Shown here: piece by piece, positions 27,357-36,514 of the stretch
Layout of the letters: each line of letters begins with the position of its first letter
How positions within the stretch are numbered: position 1 is the stretch's first letter
Notes under the pieces: model-generated
What the model was told of the DNA's origin: nothing
Databases searched by the model: none
Seen by the model: the letters and a program-made list of their open reading frames with translations, nothing else
NCBI RefSeq assembly: GCF_030811095.1
Contig: NZ_JAUSQL010000001.1
Coordinates: 1,302,001 to 1,366,000, forward strand
Length of the DNA stretch: 64,000 bases
Direction: 5' to 3'
Source: Trueperella abortisuis
GTDB lineage: Bacteria > Actinomycetota > Actinomycetes > Actinomycetales > Actinomycetaceae
Program-made: the position numbers and the translations under genes

Positions 27357-28910
27357 CTAACGCCTAAGCCCGGCAAACGCCTGCCTGTCGGTGGCGTGGA
27401 GCGCAGTCAGGCAGGTTCCGATGATCACGACGCCGCCCGCGACGGCCGCGCCCAGCGCCGCGACGATCGAGGAGCCACCGGCTTCGAGGATCCAGCCCAC
27501 AAGCGCCCACGAGAGCGCACCCGAGGCGGCGGCCACCGGCACGAGGACGAGCACGCGAGTCATGCCGGCCAGCGCCTGTGCGCCCAGGGAGGTACGGATC
27601 ATCGCCAGCACGGTGATTCCGCCAGCCGTCAGCCCCACCGACATCGATGCCCCGATGCCGACCAGGGTGGCCGTCCGCCCGCTCACGCCGACCGCCCGCA
27701 TGAACACGAGGCAAGCCACTACCACGCCCCAACCGACCGAGTTGACGATGATGACACGGCGAGCCTCCCCGCGCGCGTAAAGCACCCGCACGCCGTGATA
27801 GAGCAGCGAGAATCCGACCAGGCCCACACCCATCGCCTGCATGGCCGTATCGAGTCCCTGGATATCGCGCCCAACCTCGAGCACAATCTTCGCCGGCCGC
27901 GAGAGCACAATCAGCAGCGAGGCGCAGACGATCCCCATGGACAGGACAAGGCGCGTGGACTGGGCGACAAGGCGGCGCAGACGATCCCCCGCGGCCGCCG
28001 AGATCTGGGGGAAGGTGACGGTGGCAATTGGAACGGCCAGCACGGCGTAGGGCACCATGAAAATCGCGTACGCGTAGTTGAAAGCGGCATACGTGCCGGC
28101 GTCGTCGGCGCGGTTGGCGGTGAGCATGATCGCGATGATGGCGATCTGCTGGGCCGCTAGCGCCCCGAGGCCGGCCGCGCCCAGGCGGATTGTTTCCCGC
28201 CCGACACCGGGAGGGAAGGTGAACGTGGGCCGCAACCGCACGCACCGCCCCGCGACGACAAGCTGAGGCAGCGAGAACAGCACGACGCCGAACGTCGTAC
28301 CCCAGGCCAGCAGCGCCACGTCGGCGGCGGTGAGGTCGGCCGGCGAGGCGACGACCGGCACGCGCGTGGCGTAGATGAGGAACATCGCCGTGACGGATAT
28401 TGAGGACAACAGCGGGGAGAGCGCTGGCCAAAAGAAGCGGTCGTAGCTGTGCAGCACGCCCGTGGCCACCACCGACAGCCCGTAGAGCGGAACCTGCGCC
28501 GCGAATACCCGTAACAGGAGCGCGGCGAGGTGGGCGGTGGCCGGGTCGGCTTGCGCCAACAGCGCGGTGGCAAGCGGGTCGGCGAAGACGGCGACGACGA
28601 CGGCGATGAGCGTTCCCACGCTTAAGATCCACGTGGCCAACGCGGAGGCCGTCTGCCCCGCGAGGCGCTCCTGCCCGCGCCCGACGAATCGGGAAAGGAT
28701 AGGGATGACGGCGCCCGCTAGCGCGCCGCCGGCAGCCACCTCAAACAGTACGTTGGGTACGGTGTTGGCGGTGTCATAGGCGCTGGCGATCGCCGAGTCG
28801 GATAGTGCCCAGGATTGGGCAAGCTTGCGTAGCAGGCCGAAGAGGCGAGAGACGAGGGTGAGGACCGCGACGAGCCCGGCCGCCCCGGCAAGTGCCCGCA
28901 CCGACCGCAT
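27357..28910 (-). CDS. murJ: Lipid II flippase MurJ (MviN)
   Basis: A 517-residue MOP-superfamily membrane protein with about 14 helices that moves the peptidoglycan precursor lipid II across the membrane. The N-terminus AVLTLVSRLFGLLRKLAQSW and ANTVPNVLFEVAAGGAL resemble MurJ motifs including the TM1 Arg. It lacks the long cytoplasmic pseudokinase tail of mycobacterial MurJ. Its ATG overlaps the preceding stop by one base (TAATG), tying it to the MraY-like gene upstream. Confidence 0.9.
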   Translation of the reverse strand: MRSVRALAGAAGLVAVLTLVSRLFGLLRKLAQSWALSDSAIASAYDTANTVPNVLFEVAAGGALAGAVIPILSRFVGRGQERLAGQTASALATWILSVGTLIAVVVAVFADPLATALLAQADPATAHLAALLLRVFAAQVPLYGLSVVATGVLHSYDRFFWPALSPLLSSISVTAMFLIYATRVPVVASPADLTAADVALLAWGTTFGVVLFSLPQLVVAGRCVRLRPTFTFPPGVGRETIRLGAAGLGALAAQQIAIIAIMLTANRADDAGTYAAFNYAYAIFMVPYAVLAVPIATVTFPQISAAAGDRLRRLVAQSTRLVLSMGIVCASLLIVLSRPAKIVLEVGRDIQGLDTAMQAMGVGLVGFSLLYHGVRVLYARGEARRVIIVNSVGWGVVVACLVFMRAVGVSGRTATLVGIGASMSVGLTAGGITVLAMIRTSLGAQALAGMTRVLVLVPVAAASGALSWALVGWILEAGGSSIVAALGAAVAGGVVIIGTCLTALHATDRQAFAGLRR

Positions 28911-29728
28911 TATTCCCGGCCTAGCGCGTCCAGCTCGCGCAGGACGGGAGTGGACTCAATGATGGAGGAGAAGGAGACCTTCTCGGAGGCCGCGGTCAGT
29001 GCGACAAGGGCGGCAAGGATCGCAACCTTGATTCGCAGTGGCAGGGCCGACAGCGCAACGCCGAGGTGTGCCCCCAGCGCATTGGCCCCGAGATCTCCGA
29101 GCATCTTCTTCCCCTGCAGATCCTCACGAAGACCCGCCACCGTAGCCCCGAGGGCCACCTGCGCGAGGGGCGAAGCGGGCGCCAGGCAACATGCGACGAC
29201 GCCGGCCGCCTTGCGAGCACGCCCGGGCCGCAGGTCGAGCAGGTTGATGAAGTTTGCGCTCAGCGCGATGAGGGCGGCATCCAGCGCCTTCTCCCCGGCG
29301 CGTCCGCCCGTCAGGCTCCCCGCGCACAGCGCGCCCACACCAATGGCGCCGATCTTCAGCACGCCGGAGGTCGGCTTACCAGACTTGAGGGCACCGAGGT
29401 GCCCTCGGAAGCCCTTTCCCTGCGCGGGGAAGCGGTCCTCCAGGTGGTCATCGATATACCCGGCGCCGGCCGCTGTGAGGGTGGCAACGAGCGCCGCCAG
29501 GGCGTACCGCGCGCCGGACTGCTCGCTCGTCGAGCTCCACCAGGTCGCCCCACGGCGCGACGCACCAGCTGCCAGGGTGCCCGCCACAAGGCCGGCCGCA
29601 GTCTCCACGCCGCCGGTCAGCGAGACCGCGCTACCGGTGTAGTTCGTACGCTCCCAGCCAGGAAGCCCGCCGGTCAGACCGTGGCGCGCCGCGACGCTAC
29701 CAGCGATCGCGCCGGCGAAACCGATCAT
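28910..29728 (-). CDS. Divergent MraY/WecA-like (PNPT superfamily) membrane protein
   Basis: A 272-residue polytopic protein, shorter than MraY/WecA (about 320-360). Three catalytic motifs of polyprenyl-phosphate HexNAc-1-P transferases are traceable in order: GYIDDHLEDR (Asp-Asp), NFINLLDLRPGR (the NxxDxxDG region) and KMLGDLGANALGAHLG (compare FMGDVGSLALGG of MraY). It overlaps steB by 4 nt and murJ by 1 nt, within a cell-envelope cluster. In M. tuberculosis pyrG occupies the comparable position. Substrate unknown; degenerate second motif means activity is not assured. Confidence 0.6.
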   Translation of the reverse strand: MIGFAGAIAGSVAARHGLTGGLPGWERTNYTGSAVSLTGGVETAAGLVAGTLAAGASRRGATWWSSTSEQSGARYALAALVATLTAAGAGYIDDHLEDRFPAQGKGFRGHLGALKSGKPTSGVLKIGAIGVGALCAGSLTGGRAGEKALDAALIALSANFINLLDLRPGRARKAAGVVACCLAPASPLAQVALGATVAGLREDLQGKKMLGDLGANALGAHLGVALSALPLRIKVAILAALVALTAASEKVSFSSIIESTPVLRELDALGRE

Positions 29729-30786
29729 GAGTTATCGGCCTCGCCAGCGTCGGCAGGCGCCTCGGACTGCTCGCCCGCAGGTTCCTGCGCGGGCTCATCC
29801 GAGGCCTGCCCGCTCGGCTCCGGTGCGGGCTCGTTGCTCGGTTGGGCGGGCGCCGCCGGCGCAGGCGACTCCGTGCGAGTGCCGATGATTGCCTGTGCGC
29901 CCGTCTGAAGACCGAGATGGGCCAGCTGGTCGTTGAGCTCCGTGGCCACCGCGATGGCCACGTTGATCTGGCCCACCGCGGTGTCAGGCGAGTCAACCGT
30001 AGAGACCGGGGCCCCGGCATCGCGCAGCCCCTTGACCACGTCGGCGTCGGAGGTCGCGCCGCCGGCGGCGACCGTGGGACCGCGCGTGCCGAGTTCTGTC
30101 ACGAGCGCGGTCAGGGTCTGGGTCGTGTACTGTTGCTGGGCCACCAGGTCGGCGTTGCCGGTCGCTGGCTCGACCTCAGGAGCAAAGACCACCACCGCGT
30201 CGGCGGCCTCTGCGAGCGCGTCGATCGCGAGCATCGGGGTGTCAGTGCCCGTCATGAGGCCCGCGAGCGTGTCATGCTTAGTCGTGCCCTCGCGCACGAG
30301 GGCATTCAGCGCCTGCGCCAGGACGACGTTCGTGTCGGCGTCGTTAGCCACGCCCGGCACGTAGGAACGGATCTGGTCGGAGAAGGTGGAGCGGAAGGAC
30401 GTCGTGCTGGCAGCGGTCCAGGCATCCGTGACCGTCACCTGACCCGTCACGCTCGCCCCCGCAAGCTCCAACTTGGCCCGGGACTCGCTGACCTGCGCAT
30501 CCACCACGCCCGGCAGCACGACGACGGCGACCTTACGGCCTTCGAGCGTGCCCTGCACCAGGCTCGGCGCGATCTCGTTGATGGCTCGCTCCTGGTAGTC
30601 GAGCGCGCGGGTCAGGTCGGAGTTATCCCCCTTCAGCTTCTCGTTCGTCACCCGCAGGTCAGCCACCTGGCCCTGGAGCACGTTTCCGATCGAGTTCTGT
30701 AGCGGCCCGGCGCCCAAGATAATGCCGATCGCGAGGGCGAAGAAAACCGAGATGAGCGAAACTAAGTGATACCTAAAATCAACCAC
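29725..30786 (-). CDS. steB: SteB/MctB-like membrane protein (cell separation or copper related)
   Basis: A 353-residue protein of the Rv1698 family. It begins MVDFRYHLVSLISVFFALAI, the conserved cytoplasmic motif and single transmembrane helix, then a coiled coil (VTNEKLKGDNSDLTRALDY), an extracytoplasmic domain and a low-complexity tail of Pro, Glu and Ala. Rv1698 was proposed as a copper channel (MctB); in corynebacteria SteA-SteB act in daughter-cell separation. GTG start; the adjacent steA supports the SteB reading. Confidence 0.82.
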   Translation of the reverse strand: MVDFRYHLVSLISVFFALAIGIILGAGPLQNSIGNVLQGQVADLRVTNEKLKGDNSDLTRALDYQERAINEIAPSLVQGTLEGRKVAVVVLPGVVDAQVSESRAKLELAGASVTGQVTVTDAWTAASTTSFRSTFSDQIRSYVPGVANDADTNVVLAQALNALVREGTTKHDTLAGLMTGTDTPMLAIDALAEAADAVVVFAPEVEPATGNADLVAQQQYTTQTLTALVTELGTRGPTVAAGGATSDADVVKGLRDAGAPVSTVDSPDTAVGQINVAIAVATELNDQLAHLGLQTGAQAIIGTRTESPAPAAPAQPSNEPAPEPSGQASDEPAQEPAGEQSEAPADAGEADNS

Positions 30787-30795
30787 GATGAGACC

Positions 30796-31971
30796 CTAAA
30801 ATAGATTCTTAATCCAGATGATCAGATCAGACCACCACACGTTACCTAGGTCGAACGCGATCCGTCCCAACTCCGTCGCGGACACCGCCGCGATCACGCC
30901 GGCGATGCCAGCGATGAGGAGGAAGGCGATCTGCCAATTCGAGATGCGCGACCGGTAGAGCCGGTTCACCCCGCGGGCGTCGACCAGCTTCGAGCCGACC
31001 TTAAGCCGCGTCAAGAACGTCGAGGCCATGCCCCGCCTGCCCTTGTCGAGAAAGTCCATGAGATTCGAGTGCGTCCCCACGGCCACAATCATGGTGGCGC
31101 CCTTGCCGTCAGCCAGCAACATCGCGATGTCCTCCGACATGCCCGTCGCCGGGAAGAGCACGTGCTCCACCCCAAGATCCGCCACGCGCTTCTCACCCGG
31201 GGCGGTGCCGTCCCGGTATGCGTGAACCACGATTTCGGCGCCCGAGCGGATCGCCTCATCGGAGACCGAGTCCATATCGCCGATAATCATATCCAGCTTG
31301 TAGCCGGCCTCGAGCACGGCGTCGGCGCCGCCGTCCACCCCCACGATAATCGGACGGTACTCGCGGATATACGGGCGCAGGGTTTGCAGGTCTTCCTTGT
31401 AGTCGTGCCCGCGCACGACGATCAGCACGTGGCGCCCCTCGAACTGGGTGCGCACGGCCGGCATGCCCACGCCATCCAGGATGAGGCCCTGTTCCTTCTC
31501 CAGATACTCCATCGTGTTGTTCGCGAACGCCTTGAGCTGGACCGTCATCCCCGCCCGGGCGGTGGCCTGGTTCGCGTCGATCGTCTCCTGAGTCTGGACA
31601 TCGCCGTGGCTGATCAGCGTAGAACCGCGGTAGACCTCGCCCTCCGGCGTGATGCGTAGGGTGTGTCCCTCGTGGACATCCATAATCCCCGAGCCGAGGT
31701 TGTCGATCACGGGGATACCGGCGTCGTGGAGAATCTGCGGACCGATATTCGGGTAGCGCCCCGAGGTGGACTTGGCGGCGTTGAGCACGGCGGCCGGCTG
31801 CTTTTCGACCAACCCCTCTGCCGCGACGCGGTCGATGTCTTCGTGGTCAATCACCGCGATGTCGCCAGGTCTGAGCCGTTTCACTAGATTTTTCGTGCGC
31901 GAGTCGACACGGGCCACTCCCCCGAGCTCCCCCGTTGAGATCTCCTCGTCGCGACGACGCTTAAACATCAT
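30796..31971 (-). CDS. steA: SteA-like protein with thiamin-pyrophosphokinase-like domain
   Basis: A 391-residue homologue of Rv1697. A cytosolic N-terminal part is followed by GVDGGADAVLEAGYKLDMII and GDMDSVSD, the catalytic-type signature of thiamin pyrophosphokinase-like domains, and one C-terminal transmembrane helix (WQIAFLLIAGIAGVIAAVSA). Corynebacterial SteA pairs with SteB to control peptidoglycan hydrolysis at division. Start at 31971 (ATG ATG) with GAAGG directly upstream; the frame is open 357 nt more, inside recN. Confidence 0.85.
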   Translation of the reverse strand: MMFKRRRDEEISTGELGGVARVDSRTKNLVKRLRPGDIAVIDHEDIDRVAAEGLVEKQPAAVLNAAKSTSGRYPNIGPQILHDAGIPVIDNLGSGIMDVHEGHTLRITPEGEVYRGSTLISHGDVQTQETIDANQATARAGMTVQLKAFANNTMEYLEKEQGLILDGVGMPAVRTQFEGRHVLIVVRGHDYKEDLQTLRPYIREYRPIIVGVDGGADAVLEAGYKLDMIIGDMDSVSDEAIRSGAEIVVHAYRDGTAPGEKRVADLGVEHVLFPATGMSEDIAMLLADGKGATMIVAVGTHSNLMDFLDKGRRGMASTFLTRLKVGSKLVDARGVNRLYRSRISNWQIAFLLIAGIAGVIAAVSATELGRIAFDLGNVWWSDLIIWIKNLF

Positions 31972-31978
31972 GCCTTCA

Positions 31979-33679
31979 TCATGACACAACAGCGCCGCGA
32001 ATGAGCTCAGCCGCGTGGGTGCGCGCCACCGCCAACTCGGCATGGCCGGAGAGCATGCGGGCCAGTTCCGAGACCCGTCCCTCGCCCTCAACCACGACGA
32101 CGTCCGTGGCCGTCGTCGCGCCCTCGCTCTTCTTCGCGACGACGACATGGTGATCCGCGTATGCAGCCACCTGAGCCAAGTGGGTGACCGTGAGCACCTG
32201 GCTGGCTTTGCCGACCTTTGCGAGCCGTTCACCCACGCAAAGCGCTGTCTTTCCGCCGATTCCAGCGTCCACCTCGTCGAAAATAAAGGTGTGATCGGGG
32301 CGCGGGTTGGCATTGAGCACCACCTCAAGGGCGAGCATGATGCGCGAGACCTCCCCGCCCGAGGCGGTCGCCGTCAGCGGAAGATCGGGCGCACCTCGGT
32401 GGGCGCGTAGCAGGAATCTGACGGCGTCGAGGCCGTGCCGGGCGGGCTCCTCGCGCGGCTCAACGAGGACACTAAATGTGGCGTCTTTCATGGCCAGATC
32501 GTGCAGCTCGGCGGTCACCATCTGCCCGAGTTTCTCAGCCGCGGCGCGGCGAGCCGCCCGCAGCTTGCGGCCAGCTTCCATGAGCGCCTTGTGTGCCGCC
32601 CGCGCCTGCCCCTCCAACTGCTCCAGGTGCTCCTCGGGAGCCGAGAGCCGGGCAAGCCTGTCGTCTGCCGCACCCCGCTCGGCGAGGATCTCCTCGATCG
32701 TCATGCCGAGGTCACGTTGCAGGGAGCGCAACTCCGCCCGGCGGGCGTGGATCGAATCGAGCTCCTCCGGGTCGGCGTCAAGGCCTGAGAGCTTCAGCCC
32801 CAGCGCGTTGGCCACGTCCGAAGCCAGTAGCGAGACTTCACGCAACTGATCCGACAGCGCGCCAAGTTCGGCGTCGGCGTCACGGACCTGGGCAAGCATC
32901 TCGGAGGCGGCGTCGATCGCGCCAAGCGCCCCGGCGTCGTCGGCGTCGGAACCCGAAAGTGCCGCCACGGAACCGGCCATCGCCGAACGCAGATCCTCCA
33001 CGTTCTCCAGAACCAGCGCCCGTGCCTTGAGTTCGTCCTCTTCGCCGACTCGCGGCTCGACGGCGTCCACACGCTTAACCAGCGCCTCCAGCGCGAGCCG
33101 TTCGGCGGCGGCCTGGCGCATGTCCGACCTAAAGCGTGTGAGCGTCTCCTCGCTCTGACGCCACGCCGCCCATGCCCGCTCGTAGGAGGCGCGTAACGCG
33201 GCAAGCTTTCCGGCGCCGAACGCATCGAGCGCGTGTCGTTGCTGAGACTCCGAACGGAGCTTGAGCTGGTCGGACTGGCCGTGCACGGTGATGAGATGCT
33301 CGGCGATCTCCTGCAGTAGGGCGACCGGGACCGACTGCCCACCGGCATACGCCCGCGACCTTCCCTTAGCCGGGACCCGTCGAGCCAAAATGACTGCCGC
33401 CTGATCGCCGTCAATGTCGACGACGCCGCCCGCGTTCTCCACGAGTCCAACCACCGGCGAGTCGGCGCGGACCACAAACGTGGCCTCCACGTTCGCCGCG
33501 TCGGCCCCCTGGCGCACCCGATGCGACTCCGCCTTCGCGCCCATGAGTAGGCCCAACGAGGTCAACGCCATCGTCTTGCCCGCACCCGTTTCGCCGGTGA
33601 TCGCCGTCATCCCACCCTGAAGCTGGACGTGTGCGGACTCGATCACGCCCAGGTTCGAAATGCGTAGCTCGTCGATCAC
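31979..33679 (-). CDS. recN: DNA repair protein RecN
   Basis: A 566-residue SMC-like repair ATPase. Walker A GETGAGKT near residue 30, a central region of charged heptads forming the coiled coil, then signature SGGEVSRIMLALE and Walker B FIFDEVDAGIGG. RecN acts early at double-strand breaks. The GTG overlaps the nadK stop by 4 nt. Size matches RecN of other actinobacteria. Confidence 0.95.
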   Translation of the reverse strand: MIDELRISNLGVIESAHVQLQGGMTAITGETGAGKTMALTSLGLLMGAKAESHRVRQGADAANVEATFVVRADSPVVGLVENAGGVVDIDGDQAAVILARRVPAKGRSRAYAGGQSVPVALLQEIAEHLITVHGQSDQLKLRSESQQRHALDAFGAGKLAALRASYERAWAAWRQSEETLTRFRSDMRQAAAERLALEALVKRVDAVEPRVGEEDELKARALVLENVEDLRSAMAGSVAALSGSDADDAGALGAIDAASEMLAQVRDADAELGALSDQLREVSLLASDVANALGLKLSGLDADPEELDSIHARRAELRSLQRDLGMTIEEILAERGAADDRLARLSAPEEHLEQLEGQARAAHKALMEAGRKLRAARRAAAEKLGQMVTAELHDLAMKDATFSVLVEPREEPARHGLDAVRFLLRAHRGAPDLPLTATASGGEVSRIMLALEVVLNANPRPDHTFIFDEVDAGIGGKTALCVGERLAKVGKASQVLTVTHLAQVAAYADHHVVVAKKSEGATTATDVVVVEGEGRVSELARMLSGHAELAVARTHAAELIRGAVVS

Positions 33680-34518
33680 GCCTCACCCTTCGGTCTGCGC
33701 CAGCCCTCGACAGGCAGGTGGAACTTGCGCACCAGCCTGCCCGAGAAAGGCGAGTCGTTGAGGCGGGCGAGCTTGACCGGGTGACGGCCCTTGACCGCTG
33801 TGATGAGCGAACCCTCCGGGGCCTCGACGTTCCGCCGCCCGTCAAACCACACCACCGCGTTGTCGGAGCGAATATAAACCTCCAGCGTGGACTCCTTCGA
33901 GACGACGAGTGGCCGAGCGAAAAGTGCGTGCGCCGCGATCGGCGTTAGCAAAAGCGCCTCCACGTCCGGCCACACGATCGGGCCGCCCGCGGAAAAGTTG
34001 TAGGCCGTCGAACCCGTCGGGGTCGACAGCAACACCGCGTCCGCCTTGAAGGAGGACAACCCACGCCGATCAACCCCGATGTCGGCCTCGATCATCCGCA
34101 TGTGCGGCCCCTTCTCCACCGACGCCTCGTTCAGCGCCCAGTTCGAAGCGGTGCTTCCGTCAGGGAAGGTGACCGTGACGTCGATAGTCAGGCGCGAGTT
34201 CACGGTCCAACGCCGCTCGACCACCGACTGCACCACCAGGTCGAAAGCCTCCGGATCCTCCTCTGCGAGGAATCCGACGTGGCCGAAATTAATGCCAAGG
34301 ATCGGGGTTTCGTATGGCCGGGCCAGCTCAGCTGCCCGCAAGATCGTGCCGTCGCCACCGATGACGAGGAGCAACTCGGCGTCGGCAAGCCTATCCGGTT
34401 GGTCGCCCACCCAGAAGGCGTCGGCGCCAGCCGCAACGAGGCGATCGCGCGCGAATAGCGCCTCCTCACGAGCCTCATCGCGACGCTCGTGCGTGACGAC
34501 TCCTACGCAAACACTCAC
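33676..34518 (-). CDS. nadK: NAD kinase
   Basis: A 280-residue ATP/polyphosphate-NAD kinase making NADP. It shows the catalytic GGDGT loop (VIGGDGTILRAAEL), NEASVEKG and the donor-binding TPTGSTAYNFSAGGPIV. Start: GTG at 34518 overlaps the tlyA stop (GTGA) and GGGAGG lies upstream; the longer frame adds four residues only. Confidence 0.94.
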   Translation of the reverse strand: MSVCVGVVTHERRDEAREEALFARDRLVAAGADAFWVGDQPDRLADAELLLVIGGDGTILRAAELARPYETPILGINFGHVGFLAEEDPEAFDLVVQSVVERRWTVNSRLTIDVTVTFPDGSTASNWALNEASVEKGPHMRMIEADIGVDRRGLSSFKADAVLLSTPTGSTAYNFSAGGPIVWPDVEALLLTPIAAHALFARPLVVSKESTLEVYIRSDNAVVWFDGRRNVEAPEGSLITAVKGRHPVKLARLNDSPFSGRLVRKFHLPVEGWRRPKGEA

Positions 34519-35348
34519 TCGCCCTCCCAACGCGCGCCGGCCGGACCCGACGCCACCGCGGCCTCGATGGCGCCTTCTAACCGATCACCCAGGTCGACTC
34601 CGCCAGCTTTCATATGCAAGAAGTATTCTACATTGCCGGCCGGGCCGGGTAGCGGCGATGGAGCCGCCGCACAGACCGCCAGGCCCGACTCTCGGGCAGA
34701 GAGCGCCACGTTGAGCACGGTTTCAACGTGCTGTGCCGGGTCGCGAACAACCCCACCAGCCCCGAGGCGTTCCCTGCCGATCTCGAATTGTGGCTTGACC
34801 ATGAGCAGGAAGTCAGCCGAATCGCTCGCGCACCGCGCCAGCGCCGGAATAACCAAGGTCAACGAAATGAAGGACAGATCCCCCACCACGAGGTCAGGGG
34901 CAGGGGCGACGTCCTCGGGCCGGAGCGTGCGCACGTTCGTGCGCTCCATGACGATGACCCGCGGGTCTTCCCGCAAGCGCCACAGCAACTGTCCGTAGCC
35001 GACGTCGACGGCGAGCACCTCACGCGCGCCGCGCCGTAGCAACACGTCGGTGAATCCGCCGGTCGAGGCACCCGCATCCAGCGCTCGCACGCCCTTGATG
35101 AGCGGTGCGTGCGCGCCCAAGTAATCGAGTGCGCCAATAAGCTTATGGGCACCGCGGGAGGCGAAATCGTCCCGCTCGCCTTCCTTGACCACGAGCGGTA
35201 GCGCCGGGTCCATCTGCCGGGCCGGCTTGGTGACCTCCAACCCGTCCAGGTAAACCCGGCCGGCATGGATGAGGTCCGCCGCCTCCGCACGCGAACGGGC
35301 GAGCTTACGCCGCACCAGCTCCGCATCAACCCGGATCAGCTTCGCCAT
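34515..35348 (-). CDS. tlyA: 16S/23S rRNA 2'-O-methyltransferase TlyA
   Basis: A 277-residue TlyA: an N-terminal S4 RNA-binding domain (RVDAELVRRKLARSRAEAADL) and a FtsJ-like Rossmann methyltransferase with ALDAGASTGGFTDVLL (SAM site), the catalytic Lys in MVKPQFE and VGDLSFISL. In mycobacteria it methylates C1409 (16S) and C1920 (23S) and its loss gives capreomycin resistance. The ATG follows directly on the stop of the 42-residue gene. Confidence 0.95.
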   Translation of the reverse strand: MAKLIRVDAELVRRKLARSRAEAADLIHAGRVYLDGLEVTKPARQMDPALPLVVKEGERDDFASRGAHKLIGALDYLGAHAPLIKGVRALDAGASTGGFTDVLLRRGAREVLAVDVGYGQLLWRLREDPRVIVMERTNVRTLRPEDVAPAPDLVVGDLSFISLTLVIPALARCASDSADFLLMVKPQFEIGRERLGAGGVVRDPAQHVETVLNVALSARESGLAVCAAAPSPLPGPAGNVEYFLHMKAGGVDLGDRLEGAIEAAVASGPAGARWEGE

Positions 35349-35477
35349 CTACGCCTGCGCCCGATTCAACCGGATCGTCAGCTCCTCGTGGATCTTCTCC
35401 AGGTCCGCGATCTGCTCCTCCCGATCCCTGGCGGAAAGAGCCTCCAGCGTCTGGGCAACGTTGATCCGTAGCGGCAT
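35349..35477 (-). CDS. 42-residue charged helical protein upstream of tlyA (Rv1693 position)
   Basis: A small gene below the usual length cut-offs. ATG at 35477 with GGAGAGG eight bases upstream; the stop TAG abuts the tlyA ATG with no gap. It reads MPLRINVAQTLEAL, then a charged amphipathic helix with SARDREEQIADLEKIHEEL, ending in RLNRAQA, a likely short coiled coil. M. tuberculosis has a small gene (Rv1693) at the same place between a HAD phosphatase and tlyA. Tight spacing suggests translation coupled to tlyA. Function unknown. Confidence 0.7.
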   Translation of the reverse strand: MPLRINVAQTLEALSARDREEQIADLEKIHEELTIRLNRAQA

Positions 35478-35491
35478 CGTTGGCCTCTCCA

Positions 35492-36514
35492 TCAGCGCAC
35501 GACCTTCAGCTCCGGCAACCACGCCAGCTCCTCGCGCGGGGTGCCCTCGTCAATCACCTGCCACACTGCCGCCACCGCCGCGCGATATTCATCGAGCGTG
35601 ACCGTAGTGTCGGGCTCCGCGCCGTTGACGACGAGGCGCCCGTTCTCTACGCGCGCATGGGCCCCCCGGCATACAAAGCCGGCACCCTCGGCGGCGACCG
35701 CCGGCGCCGGCTCGTTGAGGTCCATGAGGTCAAGTGCAAGGAAAGTGGGCCGCTCGGAGTCAATGGCGAGCATGACGTCCCGGGCCTTGCTCACACCCGT
35801 GAGCACGTGGAGCGAGTCTAAACCGCCCGCGTTCGCGCCCGCAATGTCAGTATTGAGGCGGTCACCCACGCACAGTGGGCGACGCGCGCCCGTGTCACTC
35901 ATCGCCAGGCGATACATGTCCGGTGCGGGCTTGCCTGAGCTCAGAGGCTGAACGCCGGTCGCGTGTACGACCGCCGCCACCATCGACCCGCACCCGAGGT
36001 GCTGGCCGCGCTCGAGCGGAAGCGTCGCGTCCAGGTTTGTTGCCACGTACAGCGCGCCGGCCCGGATCGCCATCGCAGCTTCGGACAGCTCGCGCCACGA
36101 CAGGTCCTTCGACAGGCCCTGCAGGACGGCGTCGGGCTTGTCATCCGCCGACGTGACAATCCTCAGGTCCGTCCGCTCCAGCTCGTAGAAGAGCCCCTCG
36201 GTTCCGAGCGGCAGCACCTTGGCGTCGGGTGCCACATGTTCGAGCAACTGGGCCACGCCCGTGCGCGAGCTCGTGTAGATTTCCTCATCGGTGGCCCCAA
36301 TGCCGACAGCCTTCAGCTTCTGCGCCACCGACGCCGGCGAGGCCATCGAGTTGTTCGTGATGAATGCCGCACCTACGCCCGCGCCACGCGCCTCGGCCAG
36401 GCCTTGTGCAGCGTTCTCCACCGGGAGCGTACCGCGGTAGCACACGCCGTCGAGGTCAAGAAAAAGGTAGTCGTAGACGTCGCTCAGCGGTGAGTCAGTG
36501 TGTCCCAGACTCAT
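35492..36514 (-). CDS. HAD-superfamily (IIA) sugar-phosphatase-like hydrolase
   Basis: A 340-residue NagD/PGP-type HAD phosphatase, like Rv1692 in the same gene order. Nucleophile motif FLDLDGVCYRG near residue 18, motif II in ITNNS, and motifs III/IV in SGKPAPDMY and CVGDRLNTDIAGANAGG. Rv1692 was reported to hydrolyse glycerol-3-phosphate from lipid recycling; that activity here is inference. A C-terminal extension (about 270-340) binds no obvious motif. The start overlaps the previous stop by 4 nt. Confidence 0.88.
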   Translation of the reverse strand: MSLGHTDSPLSDVYDYLFLDLDGVCYRGTLPVENAAQGLAEARGAGVGAAFITNNSMASPASVAQKLKAVGIGATDEEIYTSSRTGVAQLLEHVAPDAKVLPLGTEGLFYELERTDLRIVTSADDKPDAVLQGLSKDLSWRELSEAAMAIRAGALYVATNLDATLPLERGQHLGCGSMVAAVVHATGVQPLSSGKPAPDMYRLAMSDTGARRPLCVGDRLNTDIAGANAGGLDSLHVLTGVSKARDVMLAIDSERPTFLALDLMDLNEPAPAVAAEGAGFVCRGAHARVENGRLVVNGAEPDTTVTLDEYRAAVAAVWQVIDEGTPREELAWLPELKVVR

